From CAYVBE01 sp964572825 (GTDB taxonomy: Bacteria > Planctomycetota > Brocadiia > SM23-32): a DNA stretch of 64,000 bases. The notes under the pieces were generated by a model. It had not been told where the DNA came from and ran no database searches. It saw only the letters and a program-made list of their open reading frames with translations. Numbering within the stretch: position 1 is the first letter of the stretch; every line of letters begins with the position of its first letter. The stretch spans positions 46,916 to 110,915 of the forward strand of contig CAZNGS010000003.1 in assembly GCA_964572825.1 (NCBI GenBank), given 5' to 3'. The translations under genes and the position numbers were made by a program. Below are positions 59,126 to 64,000 of this stretch, in pieces.

Positions 59126-62100
59126 TTGTTCGAGAAAATCAGCACCCGCGTCTCCTACGTCGAGCTCGAGCACCGTGTGCTGGAGCTCTGGGAGGAGGAG
59201 GGCACGTTCGAAGCCCTCCGGGAGAAGAACCGCGGCAAACCGGCCTGGTCCTTCCTGGACGGACCCATCACGGCCAACAATCCCATGGGCGTCCACCACG
59301 CGTGGGGACGCACCTACAAGGACTGCTACCAGCGCTTCCATGCCATGAGGGGGCACGAACTGCGCTACCAGAACGGTTTCGACTGCCAGGGGCTCTGGGT
59401 GGAGGTCGAGGTGGAGCGCGACCTGGGCTTCCAGACCAAGCGGGACATCGAGCAGTACGGATTGGCCCGCTTCGTCGAGCAGTGCAAGGAGCGGGTGCAC
59501 CGCTTCTCCGCCGTCCAGACCGAGCAGTCCATCCGGCTGGGCTACTGGATGGACTGGGATAATTCCTACTACACCATGTCCGACGAGAACAACTACACCA
59601 TCTGGCAGTTCCTCAAGAAATGCCACGAACGCGGGCTGATCTACCTGGGCAGGGACAGCATGCCCTGGTGCCCCCGCTGCGGCACCGGCATCAGCCAGCA
59701 CGAGATGCACGAGGGTTACCGGGAGGTGACCGAGGATTCGGTGGTGGTCCGGCTGCCCATCCGCGGCCGCGACGGGGAGTACCTGCTGGTCTGGACGACC
59801 ACGCCGTGGACTCTTTCTTCCAACGTGGCCTGTGCCGTCCATCCGGAGCTTCAGTACGCAAAGGTCAGGCAGAACGGGGACGTCTACTACCTGGCGGAAT
59901 CCTGCCTGGACCAGATGCAGTCCCGCGGGCCGCACGAGGTCCTGGAAACCTTCCCCGGCGCGCGGATGGAAGGGTGGACCTACGATGGCCCGTTCGACGA
60001 GCTGCCCGCCGCGGCCGAGGCCGCCGATGCGCACCGCGTCGTCGCTTGGGACATGGTCAGTGGCGAGGAGGGCACGGGCATCGTGCACGTGGCGCCGGGC
60101 TGCGGCAAGGAGGACTTCGACCTGGGCAGGGAGCTCGGCCTGCCGGTCGTGGCACCTATCGACGAGTCCGGCGTCTTCGAGGAGGGCTTCGGGCCTCTGA
60201 CGGGTCAGTACGCCGGAGACGTCAACGAAACCGTGTATCGGAGCCTGCGGGAGAAGGGCTACTACTACCGGAAGGAACCCTACACCCACAGCTACCCCCA
60301 CTGCTGGCGGTGCAAGACGCCGCTGCTGTTCCGCAACGTCCGGGAATGGTACATCGACATGTCCTGGCGGGACGAGATCAAGGAGGTGGCCCGCCGGGTG
60401 CGCTGGATCCCGGAGTGGGGCCTGGACCGGGAGCTGGACTGGCTGGACAACATGCGCGACTGGATGATCAGCAAGAAGCGCTACTGGGGGCTGGCCCTGC
60501 CCATCTACCGCTGCGAGGAATGCGGCTGGTTCGACGTGATCGGAAGCCGGGAAGAGCTTCGGGAGCGGGCCGTCGAGGGCTGGGACGAGTTCGAGGGCCA
60601 CTCGCCTCATCGTCCCTGGGTGGACGCCGTGAAGGTCCGCTGCGGGCAATGCGGCAGGCCGGTCTCGCGCATCCCGGACGTGGGCAACCCGTGGCTGGAC
60701 GCGGGCATCGTGCCCTACTCCACCGTGAAGTACCGGGAAGACCGGGAATACTGGTCCAGGTGGATCCCGGCGGACTTCGTGGTGGAGTGTTTCCCGGGCC
60801 AGTTCCGCAACTGGTTCTACGCGCTGCTCGCCATGAGCACCATGATGGAGAACATCGCCCCGTTCAGGACGCTGCTGGGCCATGCCCTGGTGCGGGACGA
60901 AGAAGGCGAGGAGATGCACAAATCCAGCGGCAACGTCATCCTGTTCGACGACGCGGCGGAGCATATGGGCTGCGACGTCATGCGCTGGATGTTCTGCCGC
61001 CAGAACCCCACCAGCAACCTCAACTTCGGCTATACCGCGGGCGACCATATCCGGCGCACCGTGTTCGACACGCTGTGGAACGTCTATGCTTTCTTTTGCA
61101 ACTACGCCCGGCTGGACGGTTTCCCGGTGGGCGCGGAGCCGGTGCCCTACGAGGAGCGGCGGGACATCGACCGCTGGCTGCTCAGCGACCTGCAGCTTCT
61201 GGTCAAGGCGGCCGGGGACCGCATGGAGAACTTCGGCGTGGCCTACCTCATCCACCGGGCGGAGAAGTTCATCGACGACCTGTCCAACTGGTACGTGCGG
61301 CGGAATCGGCGCCGCTTCTGGCGCGCGAAGGGTGTGGACGACCGCGACAAGCTCGCAGCTTACCAGACGCTGCACGAGGCGCTCGTGACCCTCTGCAAGG
61401 TCCTGGCGCCCGTCATCCCGTTCCTCACCGACGCGATGTACCGCAACCTGGTGGCGGGGCAGGACTCCTGCGCGCCAGCCAGCGTGCACCTGTGCCACTA
61501 CCCGGAGCCCGAACTGGAGCTCATCGACGAAGACCTCAGCTCTGACATGGACGTGATCACCTCGACCGTCTCGGCGGTGCTCAGCGCCCGGATGTCGGAG
61601 CAGGTCCGCGTTCGCCAGCCCCTGCCGGAGCTGCTGGCCGTGACCGATAACCGGCGGGCCGCGCGGGCACTGCGCCGCTTCGAGCAACAGCTTCTGGACG
61701 AACTGAACGTCAAGAAGCTGACCATCCGCGAGAGCGCCGGAGAGCTGGAGAGCTACGAGATTCGGCCTCGGATGGACCGGCTGGGGCCGAAGTACAAGTC
61801 CGCCGCCGGGCGCGTCGCGGAGGCCATTCGGTCCCTGGAACCCGGCCGGGTTGCCCGCGCCGCCCAGGCCGGACAGCCGCTGGCCATCAACGTGGACGGC
61901 ATGGAGCATACCATCGAGCCCAACGAGGTGGAGGTGCATCGGCAGATGCCCGACCACATGGCCGTCGCCGAGGCCGGCGAGATATCCCTGCTGCTCGATA
62001 CCCAGCTCACCCCGCAGCTGCGCGACGAAGGTTGGGCCCGCGACACCGTCCGCCACGTGCAGCAATACCGCAAGGAGCTCGATCTGAACATCGAGGACCG

Positions 62101-62287
62101 CATCCACCTGCGATACCAGACCGATTCGACGGAGCTCACGGAGGCCATCGAACAGTGGCGCGAGTACGTCATGGCCGAGACCCTGGCCCTGTCCATGGAG
62201 CCGGAACTCGCCGATGGCGAGACCAAGACGGTCGAGATCGGCGGGGCGGAGCTCACCATCCAGATCGAGCGCGCCGAGAGCCAGTGA
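59126..62287 (+). CDS. ileS: Isoleucyl-tRNA synthetase, type 2 (eukaryote-like)
   Basis: The 1053-residue class I synthetase, started from TTG, has the HIGH-type motif GVHHAWGRTYKD (H57-W60), a zinc-knuckle (WCPRCGTG), an editing domain with VWTTTPWTLSSNVACAVHPE, and a KMSKS-type motif MHKSSGN (597-603). The C-terminal part (about 890-1053) resembles the DUF5915-like extension typical of type 2 IleRS, the form associated with resistance to mupirocin. It charges tRNA-Ile in the cytoplasm. Confidence 0.93.
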   Translation: MFEKISTRVSYVELEHRVLELWEEEGTFEALREKNRGKPAWSFLDGPITANNPMGVHHAWGRTYKDCYQRFHAMRGHELRYQNGFDCQGLWVEVEVERDLGFQTKRDIEQYGLARFVEQCKERVHRFSAVQTEQSIRLGYWMDWDNSYYTMSDENNYTIWQFLKKCHERGLIYLGRDSMPWCPRCGTGISQHEMHEGYREVTEDSVVVRLPIRGRDGEYLLVWTTTPWTLSSNVACAVHPELQYAKVRQNGDVYYLAESCLDQMQSRGPHEVLETFPGARMEGWTYDGPFDELPAAAEAADAHRVVAWDMVSGEEGTGIVHVAPGCGKEDFDLGRELGLPVVAPIDESGVFEEGFGPLTGQYAGDVNETVYRSLREKGYYYRKEPYTHSYPHCWRCKTPLLFRNVREWYIDMSWRDEIKEVARRVRWIPEWGLDRELDWLDNMRDWMISKKRYWGLALPIYRCEECGWFDVIGSREELRERAVEGWDEFEGHSPHRPWVDAVKVRCGQCGRPVSRIPDVGNPWLDAGIVPYSTVKYREDREYWSRWIPADFVVECFPGQFRNWFYALLAMSTMMENIAPFRTLLGHALVRDEEGEEMHKSSGNVILFDDAAEHMGCDVMRWMFCRQNPTSNLNFGYTAGDHIRRTVFDTLWNVYAFFCNYARLDGFPVGAEPVPYEERRDIDRWLLSDLQLLVKAAGDRMENFGVAYLIHRAEKFIDDLSNWYVRRNRRRFWRAKGVDDRDKLAAYQTLHEALVTLCKVLAPVIPFLTDAMYRNLVAGQDSCAPASVHLCHYPEPELELIDEDLSSDMDVITSTVSAVLSARMSEQVRVRQPLPELLAVTDNRRAARALRRFEQQLLDELNVKKLTIRESAGELESYEIRPRMDRLGPKYKSAAGRVAEAIRSLEPGRVARAAQAGQPLAINVDGMEHTIEPNEVEVHRQMPDHMAVAEAGEISLLLDTQLTPQLRDEGWARDTVRHVQQYRKELDLNIEDRIHLRYQTDSTELTEAIEQWREYVMAETLALSMEPELADGETKTVEIGGAELTIQIERAESQ

Positions 62288-62321
62288 ACTCCTCGGCGCC
62301 GCATTGCCGCGAGGGTGAAAC

Positions 62322-63383
62322 ATGACCACCGAAGTCGCCGTCGACGGCCAGAAGTTCCTCATCAACGGCACGCCCACCTACCAGGGGCGGCAGCACCGCG
62401 GCCGGCCCATCGAGGGGCTGCTGTTCAACTCCCGCATGGTCCAGGCCCTCTTCGACGACCTCTGCCCCGACACGCGGGACCGTTGGCGCTACCCCGACAC
62501 GGGCGAGTGGGACCCGGACCGCAACACGGACGAGTTCTGCGCCCGCCTGCCCGACTATCGCGCGCACGGCCTGCTGGCGGTCACCGTCGGACTCCAGGGC
62601 GGCGGCGCCATCTACACACCCGATGTGTACGACCATTACGACAACTCGGCGTTCGACCCGGACGGCTCGTTCCGGCACCCGTATTTTGATCGCCTGAAAC
62701 GCGTGCTGGAGGCAGCGGACGAGGCGGGCATGCTCGTCATCGTCAACTATTTCTACTGGAAGCATGCCCGGCGCATGGACGGGGAAACCGCCCTGCGGAA
62801 GGCCACCGAACACGCCACCGACTGGCTCCTGCGCACCGGCCACCGCAACGTCCTGGTGGACGTGGCCAACGAGTCCGCGGGTTTCTGGAACCTGCCCCCG
62901 CTGGAGCCGGAGAACGTCCACAAGTTCATCCGGATCGTGCAGGGCATCGCCCTGAACGGTCGCCGCCTCCCGGCCGCGTGCAGCAGCGGAGGCGGCAAAT
63001 CGCTGGCCACCGGACGCTGGCTGGAAATCGAGGATTTCCACCTCCCCCATGGCAACGGACTCTCCCCCGACGGTCTGCGGGCCAAGCTGCGCCGGCTGAA
63101 GGGCACCGACGCCTTCCGGCGGCGCCCCAGCCCCATCGTGGTCAACGAGGACAGCATCTTCTGCGGGAACCTGGAGGCGGCCGTTGAAGAATACGCCGCC
63201 TGGGGCTTCTATTGCCAGGGCTACGGGAGCGTCTATCGGGACTGGATGGACTGGAAGGAGCAAGACCGCCAGGAGCGGTTCGAAGACCTCAGCGGCTACC
63301 AGACCCCGCCGGTCAACTGGGGCATCAACACCCCCGTGAAACGCGCCTTCTTCGACTGCCTCAAGCAGATCACCGGCGCGTAG
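62322..63383 (+). CDS. Cytoplasmic glycoside hydrolase-like (clan GH-A) protein
   Basis: The 353-residue protein has TIM-barrel features of clan GH-A: an N-terminal FLINGTPTYQGR element as in GH2/GH5 relatives, an Asn-Glu pair in LVDVANES (E184, possible acid/base) and a second Glu at a strand end in IVVNEDSIF (E276, possible nucleophile). No signal peptide is present, so it should act inside the cell. The substrate is unknown. It follows ileS by 34 bp and may share its transcript. Confidence 0.7.
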   Translation: MTTEVAVDGQKFLINGTPTYQGRQHRGRPIEGLLFNSRMVQALFDDLCPDTRDRWRYPDTGEWDPDRNTDEFCARLPDYRAHGLLAVTVGLQGGGAIYTPDVYDHYDNSAFDPDGSFRHPYFDRLKRVLEAADEAGMLVIVNYFYWKHARRMDGETALRKATEHATDWLLRTGHRNVLVDVANESAGFWNLPPLEPENVHKFIRIVQGIALNGRRLPAACSSGGGKSLATGRWLEIEDFHLPHGNGLSPDGLRAKLRRLKGTDAFRRRPSPIVVNEDSIFCGNLEAAVEEYAAWGFYCQGYGSVYRDWMDWKEQDRQERFEDLSGYQTPPVNWGINTPVKRAFFDCLKQITGA

Positions 63384-63687
63384 CCGCCGGAGCAGGCGTG
63401 GAGACAGTGGGCAGTGCAAATAGCGGTCGCGTTGGCAGGCGCAACACACGATTCACCTTCCAGTCATCACGGCGCGCACCAGACGCGCCAGACGCCGAGC
63501 TGCCCGGCTGTATTGTCAAAGAGCGGCGGAAACATACAGAGAAAATCGCGGCAGATTCCGCTGAGTTTCCTTCTCCAGAGGCCCTGCACAAGGTCAACCG
63601 GCGATCGCCCGGCCGGTGACGTTAGGACGGCCGCAACCCTCATATCGGTGGAGTCGGACCTCGGCGGCCCAGCCGACCGCGGGCCGG
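63384..63687. other. Gene-free 3' region, part 1
   Basis: This part of the final 617-bp non-coding stretch contains no convincing gene, RNA or terminator. Reading frames here are short and unlike any family I know. Confidence 0.4.
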
Positions 63688-63760
63688 GCGATTCGTTTTT
63701 CAGTTGTATCCGCTTTCTCGCTAATCTCTTCCGCGAAATTCGGTTCGTTTCGTAATCGGG
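63688..63760 (+). repeat. Intergenic repeat, copy 2
   Basis: This 73-bp stretch aligns without gaps to 52048-52120 in the same orientation; 63736-63760 differs from 52096-52120 at one base only. It is AT-richer than the genes. Confidence 0.7.
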
Positions 63761-63863
63761 CCGATCACGTCGTTCGTCGTTGGAGTCTTTGCGGCCTGGT
63801 GTGGTACCGGTATTTCCCGTTTGCTGAGCTCCAGTGCTGTTGTCCTGCCGTTCATCGGTCATT

Positions 63864-63881
63864 ATCAGTGGACATCAGTGG
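63864..63881 (+). repeat. Short direct repeat ATCAGTGG
   Basis: ATCAGTGG occurs at 63864 and 63874, separated by two bases, just before the heptamer array. Confidence 0.5.
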
Positions 63882-63890
63882 CTATGCGCC

Positions 63891-63939
63891 GTTGCGAGTT
63901 GCGAGTTGTCAGTTGCCAGTTGGCAATTGCGAGTTACCG
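63891..63939 (+). repeat. Degenerate heptamer array 2 (GTTGCCA-type)
   Basis: Seven consecutive 7-mers can be read: GTTGCGA, GTTGCGA, GTTGTCA, GTTGCCA, GTTGGCA, ATTGCGA, GTTACCG. The array at 52131-52198 has the same unit. The two arrays lie 131 bp and 11 bp after their respective 73-bp repeats. Confidence 0.65.
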
Positions 63940-64000
63940 TTTTTGTCTAAGCGATACGAGATAAATCTTTTCCGGTTTGCGAAACCCGACGCGCTGAGGG

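Overview
The window is a GC-rich bacterial chromosome segment (probably a draft or metagenome contig, because it contains a run of exactly 100 Ns at 55547-55646). About 50 kb of it is one nearly complete flagellar gene cluster. The organism is a motile bacterium with an outer membrane: flgH (L ring), flgI (P ring) and flgA are all present. It uses sigma-54 and sigma-28 (fliA) for flagellar transcription. Gene order, the short flagellin, an eukaryote-like IleRS and the style of the intergenic repeats suggest a member of the Planctomycetota/PVC group. That placement is an inference; no rRNA or marker gene in the window proves it.

Layout. 1-518: end of a TPR protein. 520-4169 (minus): fliC, fliD, fliS, with a sigma-28 promoter and a terminator at fliC. 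4352-5719 (minus): an NtrC-type sigma-54 activator. 6038-6519: a FlgM-like anti-sigma factor behind tandem sigma-28 and sigma-54 promoters, then a small zinc-ribbon protein. 6896-15112: an unusual overlapping signalling operon (kinase, REC protein with a possible degenerate ATPase tail, STAS protein, membrane TPR/STN protein, secreted protein, FlgN-like protein, PAS kinase, sigma-54 activator). 15281-26487: flgB, flgC, fliE-J, a MotE-like gene, motA, two motB-like genes, fliL, fliM, fliN. 26827-35898: fliO-R, flhB, flhA, flhG, a small membrane protein, fliA and four accessory genes including two lipoproteins. 36105-41350: fliK, flgD, flgE and a PilZ protein. 41544-50584: flgF, flgG, flgA, flgH, flgI, flgJ, flgN, flgK, flgL and two helical proteins.

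Five operons begin with textbook -24/-12 promoters (6736, 15217, 26766, 36042, 41485) and a sixth near-consensus one precedes flgM (5989). Most lie downstream of recurrent CGGAAA-type inverted repeats that are good candidates for the activator binding site. The implied order is: sigma-54 plus activator(s) make the basal body, export gate and hook; FlgM holds FliA; hook completion frees FliA, which transcribes flagellin and flgM.

50597-64000 is non-flagellar. It holds a GH4 glycosidase (minus) and a small defence-like island: an MmeI-type restriction-modification fusion with an AT-richer specificity region, a 55-bp tandem repeat array containing the assembly gap, a three-Cys-motif (DUF5131-type) gene running into that array, a truncated TcmP partner, and a decayed type III-like restriction gene. 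Housekeeping genes follow: mannose-1-phosphate guanylyltransferase, a DUF167 protein, IleRS and a GH-A-like glycosidase. Two intergenic regions (52048-52198 and 63688-63939) share a repeat plus a degenerate heptamer array. No tRNA, rRNA or CRISPR array was seen. All family calls were made by reading the sequence; none was confirmed by a database search.
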